Source: Gemmatimonadota bacterium (GTDB taxonomy: Bacteria > Gemmatimonadota > Gemmatimonadetes > Gemmatimonadales > GWC2-71-9). From it: DNA of 11,775 bases. Every line of letters begins with the position of its first letter. Positions within the stretch are counted from its first letter, which is position 1. This document shows positions 1-6,214 of this stretch, piece after piece. The DNA lies in the NCBI GenBank assembly GCA_016880225.1, contig JAEHDT010000066.1, positions 1 to 11,775 of the forward strand. Direction: 5' to 3'. Position numbers and translations under genes: made by a program. The notes below the pieces were generated by a model. The model did no database searches and was not told the origin of the DNA. It saw only the letters and a list, made by a program, of their open reading frames with translations.

Positions 1-413
1 ACGGTCACGACGCCATAGCTTGCGAGCGCGAGGATCCCGCCCCTCCGGACCACGCGGCGCACCTCGGCGTAGTACGCGGTGAGGTCGAACCAGTGGGCAG
101 CTTGCGCCGCCGTCGCCAGGTCCACCATGCCGTCCGCCAGGCCGCTCGCCTCGGCGGGGGCGCAGCGGTACTCGATCTTCGGGTGGGACCGGGCGTGCGC
201 GATCTGCTCGCCACTCGCGTCGGTGGCCACCACGCGCTGGAACCGATCGGCGAGGCGCAGCGACAGCTGGCCCGAGCCGCAGCCCGCGTCCCATGCCAGG
301 TTCTGGGCCGGCGCGAGCCGCGCCAGGAAGTCGGCCAGCGCCGCAGGGTAGGACGGGCGGTGCGCCGCGTAGCCGGCGGCGACCTCCGAGAAGTGGTCCT
401 TGAAGCACGTCAC
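1..413 (-). CDS. Class I SAM-dependent methyltransferase (3' end cut by window edge)
   Basis: This is the last visible gene of the minus-strand operon. The GTG start at 413 lies inside the stop of the upstream SDR gene (GTGA overlap). About 137 residues are present. The N-terminus (FKDHFSEVAAGYAAHRPSYP) is the usual opening of a family of small methyltransferases related to Methyltransf_11/25 proteins. Motif I, DAGCGSGQ, spans residues 42-49 and forms the SAM-binding glycine loop. The following VVATDASGEQI carries the acidic residue expected at the end of strand 2, and AAQAAHWFD matches the post-motif region. The C-terminal part of the Rossmann fold lies outside the window. The substrate cannot be read from sequence; these proteins are usually cytoplasmic small-molecule methyltransferases. 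There is no recognisable independent promoter, so expression probably depends on translation through the two upstream genes. Confidence 0.88.
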   Translation of the reverse strand, partial: MTCFKDHFSEVAAGYAAHRPSYPAALADFLARLAPAQNLAWDAGCGSGQLSLRLADRFQRVVATDASGEQIAHARSHPKIEYRCAPAEASGLADGMVDLATAAQAAHWFDLTAYYAEVRRVVRRGGILALASYGVVT

Positions 414-1306
414 GGCTGCTCGGCCGCGTCGAGAATGGCGCGGAGGGTCCCGTCTCCGCCCGACGACGGCAGGTCCCGAATCCTGAGAGAGTAGAGCTTG
501 TCGCGCTCGACCTGCGCGACGTTGGCGAGGATCGCATCGACGTCGTCGGAGACGCGCAGGAAGCGCCCCGTGAGTGCGTCGGCCTTGCCGGAGGCCAGCG
601 TGACAACGAGCCGCGCCGCGCGCTCCGCCGGCACGTCGAGACCCGCTTGGAACACGCGCGAGAACCAGGGGAGCCACCTCCGACCCTCGGGCGAGGTCAG
701 GGCATGCTCTGACATGGCCGTCCGCACCGTGCCCGGACCTATGGCGAACATGGCCACGCCGTGCGCCCTGGCTTCCGCCGCCACGCACTCGGTGAAGCGG
801 ATCAGCGCCGTCTTCGCCGTGTTGTAACTCGAGAAGTAGGGGATGACCATCGCGCCGCCGCCACTCGCAACGTTGACGATTCGGCCGCGTCGCTTCGCGA
901 TCATGCCGGGCAGGATCATGCGCGTGCAGAGAACGTGACTCCACAGGACCACTTCGACGGCGTCCCACCACGCATCGAGGTCCGCATCCCAGAACGGCCC
1001 GAGCGGACCGAGAGCGCCCACGTTGTTGACCAGTAGGTCCACCGGCCCCAGGGTCTGCTCGACCTCCGCGAACGCCCGACTCACCACCGCCGCGTCCCTC
1101 ACGTCGGCCGCACGTCCCAGGGCCGCCCCTCCCGCCCGCTCGATGCCGCTGACCGTGGCCGCCACTTCATGCGCCGAGCGGGCCAGCACCGCGACGGTTG
1201 CGCCGGCGGCGGCGAGCCCCTCGGCGATGGCGCGACCGATGCCCCGGCCACCTCCGGTCACGACGGCGACCTGCCCCGCGAGGCCGGTGGCGCCCGAACC
1301 GTTCAC
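410..1306 (-). CDS. SDR family NAD(P)-dependent oxidoreductase
   Basis: This is a classical short-chain dehydrogenase/reductase of 298 residues. The cofactor motif TGGGRGIG is at residues 17-24 and NNVG stands in for the usual NNAG. Catalytic Ser148 (in NVASGGG), Tyr161 and Lys165 (YNTAK) have the normal spacing, so the enzyme should be active as a cytoplasmic oxidoreductase; the substrate is unknown. I chose the GTG at 1306 because it makes a 4-base GTGA overlap with the stop of the MarR-GNAT gene and has GGGAG 8 bases upstream. An in-frame ATG at 1321 would add five residues and is the alternative. The open frame continues much further upstream but there only reads antisense to the fusion gene's own frame and lacks SDR character. 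The gene ends in a GTGA overlap with the methyltransferase, giving a coupled regulator-SDR-methyltransferase unit. Confidence 0.93.
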   Translation of the reverse strand: MNGSGATGLAGQVAVVTGGGRGIGRAIAEGLAAAGATVAVLARSAHEVAATVSGIERAGGAALGRAADVRDAAVVSRAFAEVEQTLGPVDLLVNNVGALGPLGPFWDADLDAWWDAVEVVLWSHVLCTRMILPGMIAKRRGRIVNVASGGGAMVIPYFSSYNTAKTALIRFTECVAAEARAHGVAMFAIGPGTVRTAMSEHALTSPEGRRWLPWFSRVFQAGLDVPAERAARLVVTLASGKADALTGRFLRVSDDVDAILANVAQVERDKLYSLRIRDLPSSGGDGTLRAILDAAEQP

Positions 1307-2232
1307 AGCTCGAGCTCCCATGTCTCCGCCACCAGATCCTTGCCGAAGCTGTGGTGGTGCTCTTGGTGCGTGAGGTGGAAGCCTGCGGCTTCGTACAGGC
1401 GCCGAGCCGCACGAAGCTCGCTCTGCGTCCAGAGCAAGAGTTTGCGGTAGCCCGCGTCCCGGGCGAACCGTACACACTCGCGGACCAGGCGAGTGCCGAG
1501 CCCCCCACCCCGCGCGGTGGGCTCGACCAAGAGGAGCCGCAGCTGGGCCAAGGAGCGCGATTTCTTGACCAGGAGCACGCAGCCGACGCTCTCGCCGTCG
1601 CGCTCCGCAATCCAGCAACGCTCCCGCTTGCGGTCGTAGTGTTGGACGAAGTGCGCCACGATCTCGGCCACCAGCGCCTCGAAGTCTTCGTCGTAACCGT
1701 ATTCCTCGGCGTACAGGGCGCCGTGGCGGTGCACGACCCATCCCAGGTCGCCGGGCTGCGGCGGGCGCAGCACGTAATCCGGGGGCGGGTCCCCGCGCTT
1801 GCCGAGCACCTGCTCGATCGTCTCCATCGCGGCGATCAGCCGACCCTGGTCGGTGGCGGCCAAGCCGGCGAGCAAGGCGGCGATCTCCTCGTTCGAGCGG
1901 ACGTCGAGCGGCGCGAACGCCTTGCGGCCCGGTGCCGTCAGACCGAGGTGGCTCTGCCGGCCGTCGGCGGCGGAGCGCGTTTTGACGACCAGCCCACGCT
2001 TCTCGAACCCGCGCAGGATGCGGCTGAGATATCCGGCGTCGAGACCGAGATCCCGACCGAGCTCGCTGGCGGTGGGCTGCTCACGGTGCGCGAGCTCGTA
2101 CAGGACGCGGACCTGGGTGAGCGAGAAGGGACTGCGGTACGCGCCCTCGCGCAGGACTCCGATCGTCCGGGTGTAGAACCGGTTGAAGCGGCGGGCCGCC
2201 GCCACCCGCTGCTCGAGCGTGCGCAGCGTCAT
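1303..2232 (-). CDS. MarR-type regulator fused to GNAT N-acetyltransferase
   Basis: This 309-residue two-domain protein starts at ATG 2232. Residues about 10-145 are a MarR winged helix-turn-helix: the recognition region TASELGRDLGLDAGYLSRILRGFEKRGLV spans about 54-82 and the wing SAADGRQSHLGLT about 87-99. Residues about 153-309 are a GNAT acetyltransferase with the acetyl-CoA loop RGGGLG at 241-246 after beta-strand LRLLLVEP, and a C-terminal YEAAGFHLT segment. Helix-turn-helix/GNAT fusions are a known architecture; the acetylated substrate is not predictable. The gene heads the minus-strand operon and faces the ABC exporter gene across a 77-bp intergenic region that holds a strong palindrome, so autoregulation plus control of the exporter is likely (inference). 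No good Shine-Dalgarno site precedes the ATG. Confidence 0.93.
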   Translation of the reverse strand: MTLRTLEQRVAAARRFNRFYTRTIGVLREGAYRSPFSLTQVRVLYELAHREQPTASELGRDLGLDAGYLSRILRGFEKRGLVVKTRSAADGRQSHLGLTAPGRKAFAPLDVRSNEEIAALLAGLAATDQGRLIAAMETIEQVLGKRGDPPPDYVLRPPQPGDLGWVVHRHGALYAEEYGYDEDFEALVAEIVAHFVQHYDRKRERCWIAERDGESVGCVLLVKKSRSLAQLRLLLVEPTARGGGLGTRLVRECVRFARDAGYRKLLLWTQSELRAARRLYEAAGFHLTHQEHHHSFGKDLVAETWELEL

Positions 2233-2247
2233 GCCGCCAATGTCCGC

Positions 2248-2253
2248 CCTATA
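2248..2253 (-). promoter_or_regulatory. Possible -10 element of the MarR-GNAT operon
   Basis: Reading the minus strand, TATAGG begins at 2253, at the inner edge of the palindromic operator and 15 bases from the regulator's ATG. If it is the -10 box, the operator fills the spacer between -35 and -10, the classic place for MarR-type repression. The matching -35 position is poor. A perfect TTGACA is present on this strand at 2267-2262, but it is too close to TATAGG to pair with it. Weak call. Confidence 0.3.
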
Positions 2254-2270
2254 CTTGACTCTGTCAAGTA
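2252..2270. promoter_or_regulatory. Palindromic operator, probably for the MarR-GNAT regulator
   Basis: TACTTGAC-TCT-GTCAAGTA is a perfect inverted repeat with 8-bp arms and a 3-bp spacer. It stands out because it is AT-richer than its surroundings and lies between two divergent starts (2232 minus, 2310 plus). MarR-family dimers typically bind 16-20 bp palindromes of this kind next to their own gene, and TTGAC/GTCAA half-sites are common among them. It is therefore the most likely binding site for the adjacent MarR domain, controlling both the SDR operon and the ABC exporter. Confidence 0.72.
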
Positions 2271-2293
2271 CTTCCTGTTGCCCCGTCCCTGCT

Positions 2294-2299
2294 TAGATT
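2294..2299 (+). promoter_or_regulatory. Possible -10 element of the ABC exporter gene
   Basis: TAGATT (TANNNT type) lies 10 bases before the ATG at 2310, where a transcript would have almost no leader. No Shine-Dalgarno sequence is visible and the -35 region is poor. The arrangement resembles the upstream regions of the two other plus-strand lead genes in this window. Weak call. Confidence 0.3.
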
Positions 2300-2309
2300 C
2301 CGCTCACCG

Positions 2310-4172
2310 ATGGCCGACGCCCCGACCCCCACCCGACCGCCCAAGAAGACGATCACGCCCGGCGCCTGGCAGGAGGCCCGGAGCCTCATCTACGCCCACC
2401 GTCACCGGCTGGCGCTCGGGCTCGCGCTGCTCCTGGTCAACCGCCTGGCGGGCCTGGTGCTGCCCTCCTCCTCAAAGTGGGTGATCGACCGCGTCATCAA
2501 TGGGCACCACCCCGAGCTGCTCATGCCCCTGGCCCTGGCAGCGGGCGGGGCCACGGTGGTCCAGGCAATTACCGGGTTCGGCCTGTCGCAGATCCTCGGC
2601 GTCGCGGCGCAGCGGGCCATCACCGACATGCGGCGCACGGTGCAGGCGTACGTGCTGCGGCTGCCGATCAGCTACTTCGACTCGACCAAGAGCGGCATCC
2701 TCATCTCCCGCATCATGACGGACGCCGAAGGCATCAGAAACCTGGTGGGGACGGGCCTGGTGCAGCTCGTGGGAGGGCTCGTGACGGCCGCAATCGCGCT
2801 GGGGGTGCTGTTCTACTTGAACTGGCGCCTCACGGTCATTGCGATCCTCATTCTCGGGTGCTTTGGTGGCGGCATGGCCTACGCGTTCACCAAGCTGCGG
2901 CCGCTGTTCCGCGACCGCGGCAAGCTGAACGCCGACGTCACGGGCCGGCTCGGGGAGACGCTCGGCGGCATCCGCATCGTCAAAGCCTACCGCGCCGAGC
3001 GGAGCGAGCGCCTGGTGTTCACGCGCGGGGCGAACGCCCTGTTCCGGAACATCGCCACCACCATGACGGGGATCTCGGGCGTCGGCGCCTTCGCGACCAT
3101 CATCATCGGCGCCATCGGCATCCTGATGATCCTCGAGGGCGGACGCGCCATCCTGTCCGGCCAGATGACGCTGGGCGACTTCTTCATGTACGGCGTCTTT
3201 ATCGGCCTGGTGGCGCTCCCGCTCATCAACATCGCGTCGATCGGTACCCAGATCACTGAAGCGTTCGCCGGGCTGGACCGCATCCGTGAGATCCGCCGTC
3301 TGACCACGGAGGACGCGGAGGACGGGACCCGCCCGCAGCTCGGCGAGGTGGTGGGAGACGTCCGGTTCGAGGACGTGAGCTTCGAGTACGTGCCGGGCGC
3401 CGAGGTCCTGAAGCACGTGTCGTTTCACGCCGCTGCCGGCTCCACGACCGCGCTCGTCGGCTCGTCGGGCGCCGGCAAGAGCACCCTCATCAGTCTCGTC
3501 CTCACCTTCAACCGGCCCAAGGCCGGCCGGATCTGGGTGGACGGGCGCGACCTCGCCCAGGTGCGCCTCGCAGACTATCGGGGCCAGCTCGGTGTGGTGC
3601 TGCAGGACAACTTCCTGTTCGACGGCACGATCGCCGAGAACATCGCGTTCGCCCGGCCCCACGCCAGCCGCGCCGACATCGAAGACGCGGCGCGGATCGC
3701 GCACTGCGACGAGTTCGTGCGGCGCTTCGAGAAGGGCTACGACACCGTCGTGGGCGAGCGGGGGGTCAAGCTATCGGGCGGTGAGCGCCAACGGGTGTCG
3801 ATCGCGCGCGCCATTCTCGCCGATCCGCGCATCCTGATCCTCGACGAGGCCACCTCGAGCCTCGATTCGGAGAGCGAGGCGGCGATCCAGGACGGCCTCC
3901 GCACCCTGCGGCACGGCCGCACCACTTTCGTGATCGCCCACCGGCTCTCGACCATCCGCAGCGCGGACCAGATTCTGGTGATGGAAGGCGGCGAGATCGT
4001 GGAGCGCGGCACCCACTCGGAGCTGCTCGAGAAACACGGCCGCTACCGCCAGCTGTACGACAAGCAGTACCGCTTCGAGCAGGACCGGTTCGTGAACCCC
4101 GGCGAGGATTTCACCCCGGAGCCCGAGGCGCCGGTGGTGGCCGCCCCGCTCACGCCCCCGGCCCGGCTCTGA
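2310..4172 (+). CDS. ABC transporter, fused TMD-NBD half-exporter (MsbA/MDR type)
   Basis: This 620-residue protein has an ABC membrane domain with six predicted helices (about 33-52, 72-95, 146-167, 174-195, 256-276, 290-312) followed by one nucleotide-binding domain. All ATPase motifs are intact: Walker A GSSGAGKST 384-392, Q-loop Gln432 (VLQDN), signature LSGGERQ 488-494, Walker B ILILDE 508-513, D-loop SSLDSE, and H-loop His544 (VIAHRLS). Length and order match type IV exporters that act as homodimers or with a partner half; no second half-transporter is visible, so a homodimer is likely. Substrates in this group include lipids, drugs and peptides and cannot be named here. The last 30 or so residues are a Pro/Ala-rich tail. 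The gene diverges from the MarR-GNAT regulator across a palindromic operator, which favours regulated efflux of a compound sensed by that regulator. Confidence 0.95.
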   Translation: MADAPTPTRPPKKTITPGAWQEARSLIYAHRHRLALGLALLLVNRLAGLVLPSSSKWVIDRVINGHHPELLMPLALAAGGATVVQAITGFGLSQILGVAAQRAITDMRRTVQAYVLRLPISYFDSTKSGILISRIMTDAEGIRNLVGTGLVQLVGGLVTAAIALGVLFYLNWRLTVIAILILGCFGGGMAYAFTKLRPLFRDRGKLNADVTGRLGETLGGIRIVKAYRAERSERLVFTRGANALFRNIATTMTGISGVGAFATIIIGAIGILMILEGGRAILSGQMTLGDFFMYGVFIGLVALPLINIASIGTQITEAFAGLDRIREIRRLTTEDAEDGTRPQLGEVVGDVRFEDVSFEYVPGAEVLKHVSFHAAAGSTTALVGSSGAGKSTLISLVLTFNRPKAGRIWVDGRDLAQVRLADYRGQLGVVLQDNFLFDGTIAENIAFARPHASRADIEDAARIAHCDEFVRRFEKGYDTVVGERGVKLSGGERQRVSIARAILADPRILILDEATSSLDSESEAAIQDGLRTLRHGRTTFVIAHRLSTIRSADQILVMEGGEIVERGTHSELLEKHGRYRQLYDKQYRFEQDRFVNPGEDFTPEPEAPVVAAPLTPPARL

Positions 4173-4217
4173 GGACCCCTGCGCGGGGGCGCCCTGGCGC
4201 GCCGACCCCGCCCGCCC

Positions 4218-4223
4218 TACACT
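4218..4223 (+). promoter_or_regulatory. Possible -10 element giving a leaderless transcript
   Basis: TACACT (TANNNT type) ends five bases before the ATG of the AI-2E family gene, the spacing expected when transcription starts at or next to the start codon. No Shine-Dalgarno sequence is present in the GC-rich 56-bp gap. The -35 position reads roughly CTGGCG, a poor match. The only other structure in the gap is a short GC hairpin around 4176-4188 without a T-run. Confidence 0.38.
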
Positions 4224-4228
4224 AGCAC

Positions 4229-5221
4229 ATGCCGCTGATCGACTCGAACCACGGCCGCGCCGCCCTGGTCGTGCTACTGCTGGGTGCGGCCATCATCATC
4301 GCAATCGCGCCCTACGCCACCGGCCTGATCGGGATCCCGGTGCTGTACGCGATCTTCGCCCCCGTGCACGAGTGGCTGACGCTGCGGGTCCGGCCGAGAC
4401 TCGCCGCCAGCCTCGTCGTGGTGCTCGCGCTGTTTCTGATCGTCGTGCCGGGGGCGTCGTTCGCCGGCCTGATCGTCAGCCAGGCGCAGGCCATCGCCAG
4501 CGGCGTGATCCAGAGCCCGCTGCTCGGCCGCCTCAAGGAGCTGAAGCCCGGCGGGCTCGACCTCGGTCCCCAGCTCGCCGATCTCGGCGCGAAGGTCGTG
4601 TCGTGGCTCGGCTCCTCGGCGTTCGGGCTGATCGGGACCGCCACGCGGGTGTCGCTCAACCTCGCGCTCTCGCTGTTCGGCCTGTTCTACCTGCTGCTGC
4701 GTCCGCACGAGACATGGGAGGCGGTCGAGCCCTACATCCCCTTCTCGAAGAGGAACGTGGAGAAGCTCCGCAAGAGCTTTCGCGATGTCACCACATCCAC
4801 GATCATCGGCACCGGCGCCACCGCCGTCATTCAGGGCCTGCTGGTCGGCCTGGGGTTCTGGGTGACCGGGCTTCCCAACGCGCTGTTCTGGAGCGTAGTC
4901 ACGATGGTGTTCGCGATCCTGCCCGTGGTGGGCAGCGGCCTGGTGTGGGGGCCCGGCGCGCTGGCGCTGATCCTCGGCCACCGGGCGGGCCCGGGGCTGC
5001 TGCTCGCTCTGTGGGGCGCCGTCGTAGTCGGGAACGTGGATTACGTGATTCGGCCACGTGTATTCAAGCGCTGGGCCGACATCCATCCGCTGGTGACGCT
5101 GCTGGGCGCGCTCGCCGGGGTGCCGTACTTCGGAATCCTGGGACTCCTGATCGGGCCGCTCGCGCTCTCGTACTTCTTCGAGCTCATCAAGATGTACCGC
5201 GAGGAATACCTCGCCTCCTGA
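4229..5221 (+). CDS. AI-2E family transporter (PerM/UPF0118 type membrane protein)
   Basis: This is an integral inner-membrane protein of 330 residues with about seven to eight hydrophobic segments. The first two are within residues 10-45, one lies near 58-82, one near 140-158, and a cluster runs from about 190 to 320. The family fingerprint is in the second half: ILPVVGSGLVWGPGAL, then NVDYVIRPRVFKRW, HPLVTLLGALAGVPYFGILGLLIGP. The region between helices three and four (about 85-135) is the usual soluble insertion. Members were first proposed as autoinducer-2 exporters; others act in ion or proton antiport, so the specific role is open. Start ATG 4229 follows the exporter gene by 56 bp and has a -10-like TACACT just upstream, so it may be transcribed independently. 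It is convergent with the M23 peptidase gene with only five bases between stop codons. Confidence 0.93.
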   Translation: MPLIDSNHGRAALVVLLLGAAIIIAIAPYATGLIGIPVLYAIFAPVHEWLTLRVRPRLAASLVVVLALFLIVVPGASFAGLIVSQAQAIASGVIQSPLLGRLKELKPGGLDLGPQLADLGAKVVSWLGSSAFGLIGTATRVSLNLALSLFGLFYLLLRPHETWEAVEPYIPFSKRNVEKLRKSFRDVTTSTIIGTGATAVIQGLLVGLGFWVTGLPNALFWSVVTMVFAILPVVGSGLVWGPGALALILGHRAGPGLLLALWGAVVVGNVDYVIRPRVFKRWADIHPLVTLLGALAGVPYFGILGLLIGPLALSYFFELIKMYREEYLAS

Positions 5222-5226
5222 CCGCG

Positions 5227-6126
5227 CTACTTCGTGGTGAGGCTGAGACGGAGGAGGTCGAGCGGATCGACGGTGATGTGGCCGTAGCCCGCGAGCCAGT
5301 GCAGGTGCGGACCCGTCACCCGGCCCGACGCCCCCACCTGGCCGATGAGCTGGCCACGGGCGACCGTGTCACCCGGCGCGACCAGCGCCCGGCTCAAGTG
5401 CAGGTAGCCCGTAACGAGTCCCGCCCCGTGGTCGATCAGCAGCGTGGTCCCGCTCAAGTAGAGGTCCGCGACGAGGGCGACAACGCCGCGGTTCGCGGCG
5501 CGAACCGGCGCGCCCCGCGCCCCGGCGAAGTCGACTCCCAGGTGACGGCTGCGCACCACGCCGTTGAACACGCGTGACACGCCGAACACGCTCCTCACGG
5601 CGCTCGTCCGGGGGCGTAGAAACGGCTGCTGCCACAACCGCGGCGTGTCGTGAGCGCGCTGCCGGACCTCCTGGACCAGTTCCCCCTCGAGCCGAATCCG
5701 TTCCGCCACCGAGTCGGGCGGCCGAACCAGATCCGGCGCGGCGTGGAGCCGCTCGCTCGGCGCTCGGCGGCGGGCCACCGGGAGCCACACGATCATGGTG
5801 TCGCTGTCGGCGCCGGCCCGCACGAACACCACGCGGGCCGCGATGCTGTCGTGGGCGTCAATCGGCACAGCGCCGACGGCTCGCAGCTCTCCGCCGTCCG
5901 CCTCGAAGTGCAGCGGCTCTCCCGCCAGTTCGCCCTGCACCGCAGTCGCGCTCTCCGCCGCGGCCGGGCGCACGGTCAGCACGACCAGAGACCCCTGCAC
6001 CGGCCGGGGCGGGCGCCAGACGACCGGCGGTGTCGAAGCGACGGTCTGCGCCGCCCCGACGGCCGCCGACCCGACGCACGCGAGCAGCGCCACGAGAGGC
6101 GGTGAACTGGTGGACATGCGCGGCAT
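5227..6126 (-). CDS. Secreted M23 (LytM/lysostaphin-type) zinc metallopeptidase
   Basis: This 299-residue protein has a signal peptide: Arg at position 3, hydrophobic core PPLVALLACVGSAAVGA, and a likely cut near AAQ/AQT around residue 25-28. Residues about 35-130 form a beta-rich, Pro/Val-rich domain seen before many M23 domains. A charged helix (about 145-170) links it to the catalytic M23 domain. Zinc and catalytic residues are complete: His195 and Asp199 (HLGVD), His243 (GYLHLS), and His274/His276 (HLH). It should cleave peptidoglycan cross-bridges or act in cell-wall remodelling in the periplasm or outside the cell. I start at ATG 6126; ATG 6117 would shorten it by three residues and drop the n-region arginine. 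The frame stays open upstream to 6267, but that would overlap the divergent trehalose-synthase gene. It shares an 88-bp divergent control region with that gene. Confidence 0.92.
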   Translation of the reverse strand: MPRMSTSSPPLVALLACVGSAAVGAAQTVASTPPVVWRPPRPVQGSLVVLTVRPAAAESATAVQGELAGEPLHFEADGGELRAVGAVPIDAHDSIAARVVFVRAGADSDTMIVWLPVARRRAPSERLHAAPDLVRPPDSVAERIRLEGELVQEVRQRAHDTPRLWQQPFLRPRTSAVRSVFGVSRVFNGVVRSRHLGVDFAGARGAPVRAANRGVVALVADLYLSGTTLLIDHGAGLVTGYLHLSRALVAPGDTVARGQLIGQVGASGRVTGPHLHWLAGYGHITVDPLDLLRLSLTTK

Positions 6127-6149
6127 ACCCTGCCCCCGCCCCCTGTGAT

Positions 6150-6176
6150 CCGGACAGGCCCAATCTGGGCCTCCGG
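6150..6176. promoter_or_regulatory. Inverted repeat in the M23/otsA divergent region
   Basis: AGGCCCA-ATC-TGGGCCT (6156-6172) has perfect 7-bp arms and a 3-bp spacer. It is extended by CCGG on both sides (6150-6153 and 6173-6176) with a two-base asymmetry on the left. It sits between divergent starts at 6126 and 6215, upstream of the -10-like TATCTT. It could be an operator or an RNA hairpin; there is no T-run, so a terminator is unlikely. In DNA this GC-rich a chance palindrome is possible. Confidence 0.4.
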
Positions 6177-6201
6177 GGTTCTCCTGCCCAGAGGGCACGC
6201 C

Positions 6202-6207
6202 TATCTT
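6202..6207 (+). promoter_or_regulatory. Possible -10 element of the trehalose operon
   Basis: TATCTT lies seven bases upstream of the ATG at 6215, close enough for a leaderless or near-leaderless transcript, and no Shine-Dalgarno sequence is seen. The -35 position about 17 bases upstream reads TTCTCC, a half match to TTGACA. An in-frame TTG at 6206 overlaps this element, which argues against using that TTG as the start codon. Confidence 0.4.
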
Positions 6208-6214
6208 GCGACTC

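Noticed and set aside
410..1741. A 443-residue version of the SDR protein
   Set aside because: The extra N-terminal part overlaps the MarR-GNAT coding sequence in another frame and is Arg-rich nonsense. The SDR fold begins just after the GTG at 1306.
4176..4188. Intrinsic terminator after the ABC exporter gene
   Set aside because: CCCC-TGCGC-GGGG can form only a 4-bp stem with no T-run after it; short GC stems like this are common by chance here.
5222..5226. Bidirectional terminator between the AI-2E and M23 genes
   Set aside because: Only five bases separate the convergent stops and no hairpin is visible; termination must occur inside the coding regions or by Rho.
6206..6214. TTG at 6206 as the start of the sensor-TPS
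   Set aside because: It overlaps the -10-like TATCTT and adds only three residues; the ATG at 6215 is the better start.
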